DNA of 64,000 nucleotides from Buddleja alternifolia (lineage: Eukaryota > Streptophyta > Magnoliopsida > Lamiales > Scrophulariaceae), in NCBI GenBank assembly GCA_019426215.1, contig CM033392.1, positions 36,194,980 to 36,258,979 on the forward strand, in the 5' to 3' direction. Below, one piece after another: positions 35,009-46,336 of the stretch. Under the pieces are notes generated by a model. The model did no database searches. It saw only the letters and a list, made by a program, of their open reading frames with translations, and was not told where the DNA came from. The translations under genes and the position numbers were made by a program. How positions within the stretch are numbered: the first letter of the stretch is position 1; every line of letters starts with the position of its first letter.

Positions 35009-37603
35009 CGAGGAGCTTATTAGAATTGCATTTGAGGATCCAGCACCTCCTAAGAAAAAGTCTAAGAAGACCAAGAAATCCAAGTCTTCTACCAACACTA
35101 CAGAAGAGGAAGTCCCCAAAAAGACTTTGGCAGATATTCTTGCTTAAAGTGCCACCTCTAAACCTTCTAAGCCTCAAAAAGCTCCCAAGCCCGTGCAAAA
35201 AACATTAGCTGAGATTGATTCTGCATACTAGGATGGTCATCTGCACAGTGAACCGGAGGCTAGGCCACCGAGGAATGAGACGCTCAACTTTTATGATAAT
35301 TATTCTCATATTCTTCAGAGTCCAAGTGAGGAGACGCTCAATAAGCTTGGCTACTCTCACTACCCTGAGAAAGTCTCTCATTACTCCAATCTTGAGAGTC
35401 CACAGCCCCTTCGCTTATGGAAAGCTAAAGGAATCACAATTCCTAACAGGCCTGCAGATTTCAAGCAAATGATTTCCCAAGAAGCACAGCTATACTTCGA
35501 AAGAGTGTGGCATGGAGATTACAATCCAGACCTCCAGCATTTCCTTGCCTTGAAGAACATTCTTGATCGCGGATTTAGAGCTATCATTGCAGCCGGTTCA
35601 GAATGGCTCATTCAAGAAGCTGAATAGGTCAAGGCATATGACTTGAAGTGCCATATTGTTGAAGAAATGGTTGCCAACCCAGTATTGTTTAATCAAGCTA
35701 TTCATGACAAACGCGAACACTTTGCCCGCTATTGTCTTGATTCCAGAGTCTAGGACCTCGGTCCTGTTCTATCTTTACTAGCTATTCAATAGCCTATTGA
35801 AGAATCCCTTCCCCAAGCGCTTGCCGAGCTCAGTTAGTCGAATCTTGTTCCAAATGAGAGCAGTGCTCCTAGTGGCGAATCTTCAAGCGCTAATGTGGAA
35901 GTGGATACTGAACAGCGCTATGAGTTTCTCTTCAATCGTATGAGACTCAGAGTCGCTGTGAAAATATTCAACCACATCTTTACACAGAATGTTGTCACAG
36001 CAACGGGAGCCACTATTAATGCCTTATCAGGTTTCATCTTTTTGGATTCCTACCCCCAGGAGTTAAGTGCTCATTACCAATGGGTAATCGATTTGCTCGA
36101 AGGGCATTGTAGCCCAGCGCTTACTCACGCTGTTTTGCCGTACTTCGAAGACTACTGCAAGCATTACATTTCTATTCTTCCAAACTTGCAAGCAGATAAG
36201 TTGTTGTATTTCAGCGAGGAAAAAACCGATGACTCTCTGTTCTTTATTCCAGGGTCAAGCGCCAGGTTAACTCCGGTTCATCCTATTGATGTTATTGGTC
36301 CTATGTGGGTAGCCGCTAGAGAAAGCCCACTTTCTGTATTGTATGAAGAATTACTCCAGATCTCCACTTCGGAAAATATTCCATGGCTGGATGTTATGCC
36401 CACGACAGGAATGATTTCCTCATTGCAGTGGCTCTCAAATTTTCGCAAGTATTATTCTTCAACGCCACTTCTTGCCAATTTTGCATTTCAGTCTACAGAT
36501 ACTCTTGTTTCTGTTGTCCGAGAAGCATCTTCTAAGAAGTACATGGAGATAATTTTTGAGGAAGAAGCGCCTACCAGCGCTCTCGCTCCAGTCGTTGTTG
36601 AAAAATTTCTCAAGCGCTAAGGCCGATGGAGCTGCTATGGATTCTGCAGAAGTCCATGCTCCAGACGCTGCTCTTCTAGAAAAAGAACCCATCATTGCTT
36701 TGGAGGAACCTCTCGTAAGAGATCCCGCGCATGTCAAAGCGGTTGCTTCCAAAGAACCAATGCCCATTCAGGCTTACTCCTCCAGCGACTCAGACAGTGA
36801 CCATGATCCGGACTTCAAAACGGCAGTTCAGAACTCTCTCCATGATATCGAGGGTTCTTGTTCATGCCTAGAAGACACAAGCGGTTCAATTCTCTTTCAA
36901 GTTAAGAAATCAACTAAATGATATGCGGAATGTTTCCAAGACCTACACTGTTCATATTATGAAACAGATCACACCGCTTGTCAAAGAACTTTCTGATAGC
37001 GTCAACTGGATGCTCGCCGAGAATGCAACTGCAGACGCTGATCGTCACTCTCTTTCCAACTCAGCAGCTGAGAGTATAGTTGCTCAAGTAACTCTCCTGA
37101 TAGATGAAGTAAAGCTTCTTCGCCAAGAAATATCCGAGATTCGCTCATCCAAAGCACCTCTTGATGCTGATGTCAAGAAGGTGGAAAAGGGTAAGTCCAA
37201 GAGCTTGGCAAGCTCTGAGAGAAAGCGCTGGGAAGACTTGCAAAATGCTATTCAAACGATCCAGCAGGCTATCCTCAAAAAGCGTAAACCTCATTTCTAT
37301 AAAGGTTGCCCAATTCCAGACTTCTTAGTTGAGCTACTTGAAGAGTTAGGAATTCCGCCGTTTGCCGCTTATGTGTCCATTAACATCCATCCAAATTGAG
37401 GCCCAGTCACAAGATCTTATGAGATTTTTAAAGAACTATTGTGTGAACTGGGAATCGACAATGCAATCTGGCACAAGCGCCTCCACAATTTTGAGGAGTT
37501 GACTGAAAGAATGGGACATTTACAATTTGCCAACAGCACTCACAAAAAGATGAGGGAAGCAAACGACAGGTTATTGAAGTTTGTAGAGATGCTCTTCAAA
37601 TAA
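35009..37603 (+). pseudogene. Sirevirus env-like gene remnant (element G)
   Basis: Plus-strand env-like gene of a diverged subfamily, entered mid-gene. It starts with a Lys-rich tract (PPKKKSKKTKKSKS), then regions matching exon 3 of S (LRLWKAKG; FFIPGS with IDVIGPMWV), an SDSDSD linker near 36785, a Leu/Glu coiled coil near 37090-37150, and a stop at 37601-37603. In-frame stops lie near 35146, 35229, 35625 and 35751, with frameshifts near 36600 and 36920. The longest open piece is 35895-36620. It is a relic followed by its own PPT and LTR. Confidence 0.82.
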
Positions 37604-37880
37604 GAGTGAAAGAAGCATGACCCGAAGAAACAACAAATTTCCTCAACCAAGAGAAAGCGCTAGAACTTCATTGTTTATATCCTGTTAAGCGCTTTATGCT
37701 TTCATTGTGACTCATTGTACTTTATATATTAAATGAATGAGTTTGCTGAAACATCTCGTTTCTGGCTATATATATACTAACTCATTACTAACCTTTAACA
37801 TTTAAATGCAAATGTTATATTATCTATGGTAATCTTTCTAGCTCTCGGACTATAAAAGAGTTAAGGTCTTGAAATCATCA

Positions 37881-37893
37881 AAAAGGGGGAAAT
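37881..37893 (+). promoter_or_regulatory. Polypurine tract of element G
   Basis: AAAAGGGGGAAAT next to the LTR start. Pairing arms are 37868-37883 and 37918-37933 (14/16). Confidence 0.82.
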
Positions 37894-39254
37894 TGTTAGG
37901 AAATTTCATGTTAAAAGTTTTGATGATGACAAGAATAGGTTTTATGTTAGACACCAAAGATATGTAAGTTTACCTTTATTAGAATATGTATAAGCGTTTA
38001 AAGTTATCGAGTTATAATTTTTTAGTTAAGGCTTTTATCTTTATGGTTTTAGACTAGTTTCTAGCGCTTGAGCTATGATAGAATTCTAGGTTAGTCTATC
38101 AAAGTTAAATCGGAGATAAGCGTTTGAAGACCTTGAAGATGAAGGATTCTTTAAGCGGCTGACAAAGCCCTTGAGAATCAATTCAGAACGGTAAACACCA
38201 TAAGCGCCTGTCAACAACTGAATGTAACCCTAAGTCAATAAGCTATTTAAATCAATCATCAACGGACATTTATTTCCGATGGGAAATAAATTCAAATGCA
38301 TTAAATGCTTGATAAGAGCATTAAATGTGATAAGGACTATTGACGGTACGGATAAGCCTTTCTATTGGTTGTCAACTCAAAGTAGGTCTGCTACCCACTC
38401 TGTGCAGCAGAATTTTTAGAGATGTCAAAAAAAGACTGTTTCACGCGCCTCGTGCTTCAAATGTTCCTGCATATGTCCAACGGACAAATCCCGAGAAAAG
38501 TCTATAAATAGATATTCACAGCTCAAACCAAAATGACCAAGAATTATTCACTTGTGCTGTTGAAATCTATACACATCCTCAAAGCTTAAAAACTCCATAG
38601 CCAAAATCTTTTTGAGCTTTTACATCTCTACAGCCAAACCAATATCTCTTACATTTTTACAAGAAAAATCATCCTTTTAAAGAGATATTTCAAAAAATGT
38701 TTGAACTTTTCAAATCAAACAAACCTAGATAAAACCCATCAACTTCTTCAATCTGAGTGACGAATTCGTTGATAGACAAGCATTATTTCTGTGTGAAAGA
38801 AGCGTTCTCAGAAGCAAATCTTAGCCGAGTTAAAATCTTTGTGATTAGGGAACTCAAGATCATGTTTCATCAATTTGCTATTGTGTTGAAGTTGTCTTTG
38901 TGAAATCTCGTAAATCATTTTAGTGGATTCCTCCTATGTGGAAAGGAGTAGAAGGACGTAGCTGGGATTATATAAACCCAGTGAACCTTACATATTCTTG
39001 CGTCATTTGTTGCATCATATAGACTTGATGAACCTTACAAAAGATTTCATTTGCTGCATCATATAGACTTGTATAAATCTTTTGCTGTGCTAACCCTGAT
39101 GTAAGTGCTGAGTGTCTGATCCTTTTGATCAAGCACTCAAAACTATTGTCTAAGTTAAGTTTGCAAAAGCAAGTCTTAAAATTTGAAAAGATTTAAAAGG
39201 TCTATTCAACCCCCCTCCCTTCTAGATCCTTACATATGTCGCTTGGGACCAACA
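37894..39254 (+). repeat. 3' LTR of element G
   Basis: 1361 bp from TGTTAGGAAATTTCATG to GGGACCAACA. Same family architecture as the S LTRs but clearly diverged. TATA box 38513-38520. The following base begins the truncated LTR of another copia element. Confidence 0.9.
38513..38520 (+). promoter_or_regulatory. TATA box of LTR G
   Basis: TATAAATA ~620 nt into the LTR, just after the CCAACGGACAAAT block seen in other family members. Confidence 0.6.
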
Positions 39255-39411
39255 TTTTGAAAGAGAAATTAGTTCTCCAACCAGTTCGCTTCAACGGGTA
39301 AGTCATTATTCGCTCTAGCGTTTAATCAATTGAAATACGCAAATCGAGAATTCACTTTGGGATTAAATTTTATAAAACCTTCTGCTGCGCATTTTTTTAC
39401 GTAACCCAACA
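39255..39411 (+). repeat. 5' LTR remnant of the decayed copia element
   Basis: Only the last ~157 bp remain, ending CTGCTGCGCA ... CCCAACA just before the PBS. The same CTGCGCA...CCCAACA ending is found, inverted, at 59855. The missing part was probably displaced when element G inserted. Confidence 0.7.
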
Positions 39412-39412
39412 G

Positions 39413-39424
39413 TGGTATCAGAAC
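39413..39424 (+). promoter_or_regulatory. tRNA primer-binding site of the decayed copia element
   Basis: TGGTATCAGAAC one base after the LTR end CAACA. Matches initiator Met-tRNA. Confidence 0.88.
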
Positions 39425-41502
39425 CAATTTCTGATTTGCATATTTGATTAAAATTATGTGATTATTCATATGCATATTATGTATTTTTGAGGCATGTGTT
39501 CATGGGTTCTTAAATCTGTGTTTTTTATGGTTTTTCGCCTAGAATTGGATTTTTTATGTTTATTATAAATCTGGGTAATTTTATGATATGAGAAAAAATC
39601 AAGAAACGAGGAAAAACGGGGCTCGAAAGCCCCGAAGAACACGCGCAAAGCGCTGGCTGCCTGTCGAGTCGTGTGTCGCTGAAACGGGTCATGGACCCCG
39701 TGTCTGAAAATGAACTGTAAATTGGGTCAAAATTAGTATTTGTGTTTTGGGTAAATTTAATTATCCGTGTGGGTCAAAAGGATGTCGGCCCAGAATAATT
39801 TAAGTTAAGCCCAATTGGAAAATTACTGGATTTCGACTTATTAATTGGTTTGAGCTTAATTTAATTAATTCTAAACGGGCCAACGGGTTGGTGATTTGGA
39901 TTTAAATTAAAACTAGCCCAATAAAAATTAATAACATGTGCATGTTTTTCTAATTAATTAATTTTGTGCCCAATTAAATTAAATCCAAGTGGACCAAAAG
40001 GATGGTGACTTGGGTTTGATGAAATTGAGCCCAATAAAATTAATTGGAATAAAAATATTTAATTAGAATAATTAATTATTTTTCTTGGAGATTAATAATT
40101 AATTTATGCATTAAATATTATTAATTGTTCCTCAATTTGGAAATTACTTAGATATTTGAATAAGGAATATAAATTATTTTTCTTGGATGATTAATAATTA
40201 ATTCTTTAATAAAACAAACGTTTTTCCAATTTATGATGGCTTTAAATCATAATAAAATAAGATTCCATATTATATGTATTCATTTTAGTTGGACTAATAT
40301 TATTTTAATTATAGGTAGATATACTTTATTTATAATTTTGTGTATCCAAGTCATCTAGTAGCACTAGATTGATTTTAATTGAAATAAAGAATATATATAA
40401 ATTAGGAATTTTATAAAGGACTTTTTAGTTGGACAAAAATTTTAAATTATCAACATAAGTGTTTTAATATTGCGAGCATGTACAAAATGTTGTGAGCATG
40501 TCTTATGTGATGGAGACACTGATCCTGGACTTAGATTTTATTCGATTTACCTTCTTTTTTATGGGTTGTAAAGCCGAAATTGGGGCCATTTATTTATTTC
40601 TTAGAAATAGTGTATAGGTTGTTCTAAAGTAATGTAATAGAATAGTTCAAGATTGCTGGAGACAAGAAGCCCATGAAGATTAGATAGGATTTCATTTTAA
40701 CCTTTTTGTGATGGCCCATTGGCTCGGGCCTTCTAGTAAAATTCCATGATCGGGTGTGATGCTTTTATTTATTTAATTCCATGAATATTTATATTGATAG
40801 GCATTTTTATTAGTAGAATAAATTGTGCATGTTCGATATATGATAATTGTGCTATATAAATTGATTAATGTGTAAAGTGAGACCAAACATTAGACAATTT
40901 AAATTCTCCCAAATAAATAATACCGAGTTAGTAAAGGATGTGGGACATCCTCGCCCTCCACTAAGCTTATTAAAATTAAAATTGCTACAAATGTGTAATG
41001 TTTCCCAGTTATGGGGGTTATGCATTTGGAAATAATTTAAAATTTGATTAAGTGCGTGAAATGCCTTAATCGAAGCATATTTCACCCCAGAAACCGGTTA
41101 GGTTGTAAGGTAAAATTCAAATATTAGATTAAAGGAGTTAGTGAGAATGAACTAGGGCAGTTCACGAGCTTAGAAATCGGTTAGGTTGCGGCTTGGTGAA
41201 CTACGGGGAAAGGTATTGAAACATTTATTGGATAAATTGATGTTAGACATCACTTCAAATAATTAATGCGCCAGAAATCGGTTAGATTGCAACCCATCTA
41301 ATTAATTGAGGACCTCAATACCCGCTATAGATCGATGCCAATGATGATTCCTGATTTCTTCATGGGAGTGTGGAATTCAAAAAATGCAGTTGGAGCCAAG
41401 ATGAATTTCAAAGTCCTTAATTTTTTTGGATAAGTCAATTACAAGTAATCTAATTAATCAAATTTATTTCTGCAGTTATCTCCTTATTTATCTTTCTCGA
41501 AT
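39425..41502 (+). other. Long non-coding leader of the copia element
   Basis: About 2.1 kb of AT-rich sequence without a credible ORF between PBS and gag. It contains three copies of AGAAATCGGTTAGGTTG-like sequence at 41089-41105, 41172-41188 and 41273-41289. The leader presumably holds packaging signals. Confidence 0.6.
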
Positions 41503-42310
41503 GTGACAAACCCACTTTTTAAATTATTCAAAAGAAATGTTCTAACTGGACCCAACTACATGGAATGGCTCACGATCTTAAGGAATGTCCTAAGTGAGGA
41601 GTCAATTGAATATGTGTTGGAAATTAATTGCCCTCTTGTTCCTAAGAGAAATGAGGATGAGAGAGTTCAACTAGCTCACTTTAGCTGGACTTGTGACAAC
41701 TATAAAGCTATAGGATACATCCTAAGCTCTATGTGTAGTGAACTGCAAAGTTCTCATGATGCAATGAGCAATGCAAGTGACATAATTCTTCATCTAGAGG
41801 AAATGTTTGGAGAGCACAGTAGGACCGTAAGATATTTCATATCGAAAGATCTCTTCAGAGCGAGGATGAGAGAGGAAGAGGATGTGGGAGACCATGTTCT
41901 CAAGATGATGATCCTAATGGAAAAGTTAAGATCAATGAACTTCTATATGGATGTTCATCTTCAAGTTGATCACATCCTATAGTCGCTCCCTGACTCTTTC
42001 AACTACTTCATCATGAACTTTGATATCGATTGTTCATTAGCTGGGCTAACAAAGAAGCTTGAAATTAAGCAAGCTCGCATGAGAACGAGGAACAAGAGGG
42101 ATTCTTCTATCCATTTCACAAATGATAGATTTGATGATCAAGGAAATGGAGAAAGAACAAAGAAAGAAGGAGTATCAACAAGAACTCAAAAGAAATTAGA
42201 ACATGGTGGTAAGAGCAAAGGGCCTAAAAAAATGGATATATGTCTCAAGTGCGGTGAGCTTGGCCACTAGAAGAGGAACTGTCCTAAATTAGGCAAAGGC
42301 GCAAAGGTAT
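41503..42310 (+). pseudogene. gag: Copia gag remnant
   Basis: Starts ATG 41503 (MTNPLFKLFKRN) with the GPNYMEWL motif typical of plant copia capsid proteins. The frame is open for 159 codons, then TAG near 41980. It resumes with a Lys-rich region and a zinc knuckle at 42241-42282 (CLKCGELGH then Cys), broken by TAG at the position normally Trp. Dead. Confidence 0.85.
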
Positions 42311-45300
42311 GGAACTCTTCATTTTTTAAACTAATTGTTCTATGACCGTTTTTTCTACTTCAATTATTCTGCACTCAGGGGTAAGTGCTCATGTATGTTG
42401 TTTTGATCAGGATCTGGAGAGAAGTAGAAAGCTGGGCCGAGAAGAAGTGCTAATCAAAGTAGGCAGCGGGAAAGCGTCGCGGCTACTAGGATTTGATCTA
42501 CTTCTTTGATTTTGAATTCTGGACATTTATTGTATTTAAATAATGATTTGGTTTTGTCCAAGGGGCTTAAGAACATTGTTTCCATTCCTATATTAGTTAC
42601 GATTGGTTATACATTCTGTTTTTCTAATTTGAGTTGCGACATTTGTTATGAAAATAAAATAGTTGGCAATGCATCTTTAGTTAATGGTTTGTATTATTTA
42701 AATGTTCATAATTCTTCTGATGTGAATGTTGTAACACATAAACGTGGTAGGCAAGAAGCTAACTTAAGACTCAAGTAGCATCTTAGAGTAGGCCATGCTG
42801 GAGAGCACAAGATCCACAAAATGGAAAAAGTTGAACTTTTAAGCTCAATAGGGTCGGATCCCTATCCAACATGTGAATCATGTCTCTTGGGCAAGATGGC
42901 TCGATCCCCCTTCACAGAGAGTTTTGAAAAAGCTACTTAAGTCTTAGAATTAGTGCATACCGACGTTTGCGAACCATTTGGAGAAATGGCTTGTGGAGGT
43001 TTCTAGTACTTCATCACTTTCACAGATGATAATTCAAGATATGGTCTAGTGTATCAGATGAAGCAAAAGTCTAAATCCTTTGAAAGGTTTGAAGAATTCA
43101 AAGATTTAGTAGAAAATCAAACTGCGCAAAATATAAAAACTCTATGTTCAGATCATTGAGGAGAATATATGAGCGCCGAGTCTGATGAATTCCTTAGGGA
43201 ACTAGGAATAATTTTACAACTAACACCACCAGCGACTCCTCAACTAAATGGAGTAGCTGAGCATAGGAGCCGAACACTGTTTGACATGGTTCATTTCATG
43301 CTTAATTACACTAATTTACCCATTTCGTTGTGGGGACATGAGCTTCTTACTGCTGCTTATATATTGAACAGATATCCCTCCAAATCCATTCCTAAAACTC
43401 CTCATGAGATGTGGAATAATAGTAAACCGAGTCTTAACCACATCAATATTTAGGGATGTCCTTCTTATGTCAAAAAGACTAAAGTGGAGAAATTGGAGAC
43501 AAGATCCCTAATGGGACGTTTCATTGGTTATCCTAAAGATTCCATGGGATTCTTCTTTTACCTACACGATGATCAAAGGATCATTATGGCCCTACAAGCC
43601 AACTTCCTTAAGGACGAGTTCATCTTGGAAGGGCACAAAGGTAGAAAGATTGTTCTTGAAGAACAAAATGAAACTCGCTCTGAGACATCTGTCCAAGAAC
43701 CAAGGCCTGACCCAATAGTAGCCCAACCACCACGTAGATCTGGTAGAATACCACATGAACCTAAGAGGTATGGGCATCTACCGCAGAGGGAGCTAGAGCT
43801 TCACACTATAGTATAACAAAGTCATGAAGATGATCCTTGTACCTATGATCAAGAGATGGTGGATGTCGAAACTTCAAGATGGCGAGAAGAAATGAAAATA
43901 GAGATATATTATATGCAATCATACCAATTCTGGACTTTGGCAAATCGTCTTGAAGGTACCAAACCTATAGGATGTAAATGGATCTACATAAGAAAGATAG
44001 GAAGTGATGGCAAGGTTGACACCTTTAAAGCCAGGTTTGTAGCAAAAGGCTATAATCAAAGAGAAAGAATTGACTATAAAGAAAGCTTTTCGCCCATGGC
44101 CATGATAAAGTCCATTCGAATACAGTAATCTATAGCTGAATACTTAGATTATGATATATGGTAGATGGATGTCAAAACTGCTTTTCTAAATGGATTCCTA
44201 GAAGAGGACATCTATATGGAACAACCAAAAGGTTTTGTATCCAAGACCGATATCCATAAAGTATGTAAACTTGAGAGGTACATATACGGTCTCAAGCAAG
44301 CATCTAGAAGCTGGAATCTTCGTTTTGATGAAATAGTAAAGGGATATAGCTTCATCAAGAATGAAGATGAACCCTGTGTCTACAAGAAGACTAGTGGGAG
44401 CAAGATCTCATTTTTAGCACTATATGTAGATGACATTCTACTTATGGGAAATTACGTGGGAATGCTCACCACTGTTAAGAAATGGCTTTCAAGAACATTT
44501 TCCATGAAAGACTTGGGAGAAGCAACATACATTCGAGGAATTTGTATCTATAGAGATAGAACGAATAGAATGATCGGTCTTTCCCAAGCCCTTTACTTAG
44601 AAAAGGTCCTAAAGAGATTTAGGATGGATAACTCTAAGAAAGGATTCCTTCCCATGAGGCATGGAGTACACTTGTTTAAATCTATGTGTCCTCAAAACGA
44701 GGAAGATAGAAAAGAGATGAGTAATGTACCCTATGCTTCTGCAGTAGGTAGCCTGATGTATGCAATGTTGTGTATTAGACCTGACATTGCTTATGATGTA
44801 AACGTGGTGAATCAATTTTAGGTAAACCCGGGAAAAGAACATTGGATAGCTATGAAGAATATCCTAAAGTATCTTAAATAAACTATGGATATGATTCTCA
44901 TCTATGGAGGTGGAGATCTGACGATGGAAGGTTACACTGATTCAGACTTCCAGTCTAATGTAGATGACCGAAAATCCAGTTCAGGGTTTGTTTTCAGGCT
45001 TAATGGTGGGGCGGTGTCTTGGAAAAGTTCCAAGCAAAGCACAACCGTTGATTCCACCACTGAAGCAGAATTTGCGAATGCCTCGGAGGTAGCCAAAGAA
45101 GATGTTTGGATGAGAAAGTTTCTAGGAGAACTTGAAGTGGTTCCTAGTGCAGAGCTCTTGTTGCCAATTTATTGTGATAACAATAGAGTGATAACGCAAG
45201 TCAAGGAATGAGGACTCATAACAAGTTTAAACGCATATAGAGAAGATTTCACATCATTAGGGAGATCGTTGGTAGAGAAGAGATTGAAGTACAGAAAATA

Positions 45301-45366
45301 ACCTCAGCTGACAATATAGCTGACCCATTCACCAAACCACTTAGGTTGTTCTGGATAGACACCTAG
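42311..45366 (+). pseudogene. pol: Copia pol remnant (integrase, RT, RNase H)
   Basis: The protease region is scrambled at 42300-42500. Integrase: zinc-site region near 42790-42900 (HAGEHK ... CESCLLGK), core Asp in VHTDVCEPFG, the second Asp region damaged near 43150, Glu in VAEHRSRT. RT: MDVKTAFLNG near 44167, LYVDDILLMG near 44425. RNase H: YTDSDFQSNVDDRKS near 44935, IYCDNN near 45170, ADPFTKPLR near 45310. At least ten in-frame stops and a shift near 45210. Most stops are one C-to-T or G-to-A step from the expected Gln, Trp or Arg codon. Confidence 0.9.
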
Positions 45367-45410
45367 AAATGATGGTTATAAGATACCACAACGAGTGACA
45401 TTGAGTGCAG

Positions 45411-45419
45411 GTAAGAGAT
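45411..45419 (+). promoter_or_regulatory. Polypurine tract of the decayed copia element
   Basis: GTAAGAGAT just before the LTR start TGTTAGGATTATG; a degraded form of the usual purine run. Confidence 0.5.
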
Positions 45420-46336
45420 TGTTAGGATTATGCCTCAGATGCCTTAGAGGATAGAATGATAGGGCATCTTTCTTGTAATGAACTTATTTATTATTCATAA
45501 TGAAAGGCATTGATTAGTTTTCACTTAAATCTTATCTGCATCTATGAGTAGTGTAAAATATTTTGTCCATGTTTTTGGTGAAATCTCTCTACTTCCTATG
45601 GGATAGGAAGATTGGCACTAGAGAGATTGATCTTGAATACTTAAAATCGTTCGCAAGTAATATGAAGTCTTTAATGGACAAATTAAGACTTAGAACACTT
45701 GTACAATCTCCGCTTTGACATGGGAGTGCCACTCGAACATGACTTGCATCGGTTCTGTCACATGGGTCTTCACTCTGTGACTGTCAATGACAGAACTAAT
45801 TATGCGCAATAGGTAAAAGTGAACCTTTGACCTGAAGTATCAGGCTAAAGATACACTTGTGACGTCACGTCTGTCACTAGAGTATTTAGACCCAATTCAC
45901 CCGTTGGTGGGATCGACCTCAAAATGCGGCTTGGTGGGCAAATGGTAGTCTTAGCTGATAACTGATATGGGATTTGTTCTCTCATAAGTGAATGAGAAAG
46001 TATATTTTGATTATAGATAATAGAGATCAAAGTCTTTGGCCAAAGTAAAAGAAAGGATTGTACAAGGCACTAAATCGAGCTCAATGATCTCGTATTTTTA
46101 TAATTATTACATATGGTCCAGTCCAGTGAGTTTGACATAACCATGACTCTCACTTGACTGGGGCACATGAATAAAGGGTTTATACTTATACGGTATTTAC
46201 GATTAGAAGGTTGTGGAATGATCCAATCATTCGATTTTGTTTGGGCTACGAAGTGAGCCACGCGACTGGTTAGATGTCACCCACTTCCTTTGGATTCCTC
46301 CCATTGCCAAACGAAACGAACCTAAAGAGTCGCGCT
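45420..46336 (+). repeat. 3' LTR of the decayed copia element, truncated
   Basis: Starts TGTTAGGATTATGCC. Its interior matches the inverted LTR at 59855-61599 in scattered blocks (CTTTGGCCAAAG; GGATTCCTCCCATTGCCAA). Homology stops about 46336, where env-like sequence of element H begins, so the right part is lost. Confidence 0.72.

Larger units (their letters stand above)
39255..46336 (+). mobile_element. Decayed Ty1/copia element, non-Sirevirus
   Basis: Plus-strand element with a truncated 5' LTR (39255-39411), PBS, a ~2-kb leader, a gag-pol pseudogene (41503-45366), PPT, and a 3' LTR (45420-46336) truncated on its right. Pol order protease-integrase-RT-RNase H makes it Ty1/copia. It has no env-like gene and an unrelated LTR. 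Many stops show it is old. Confidence 0.88.
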
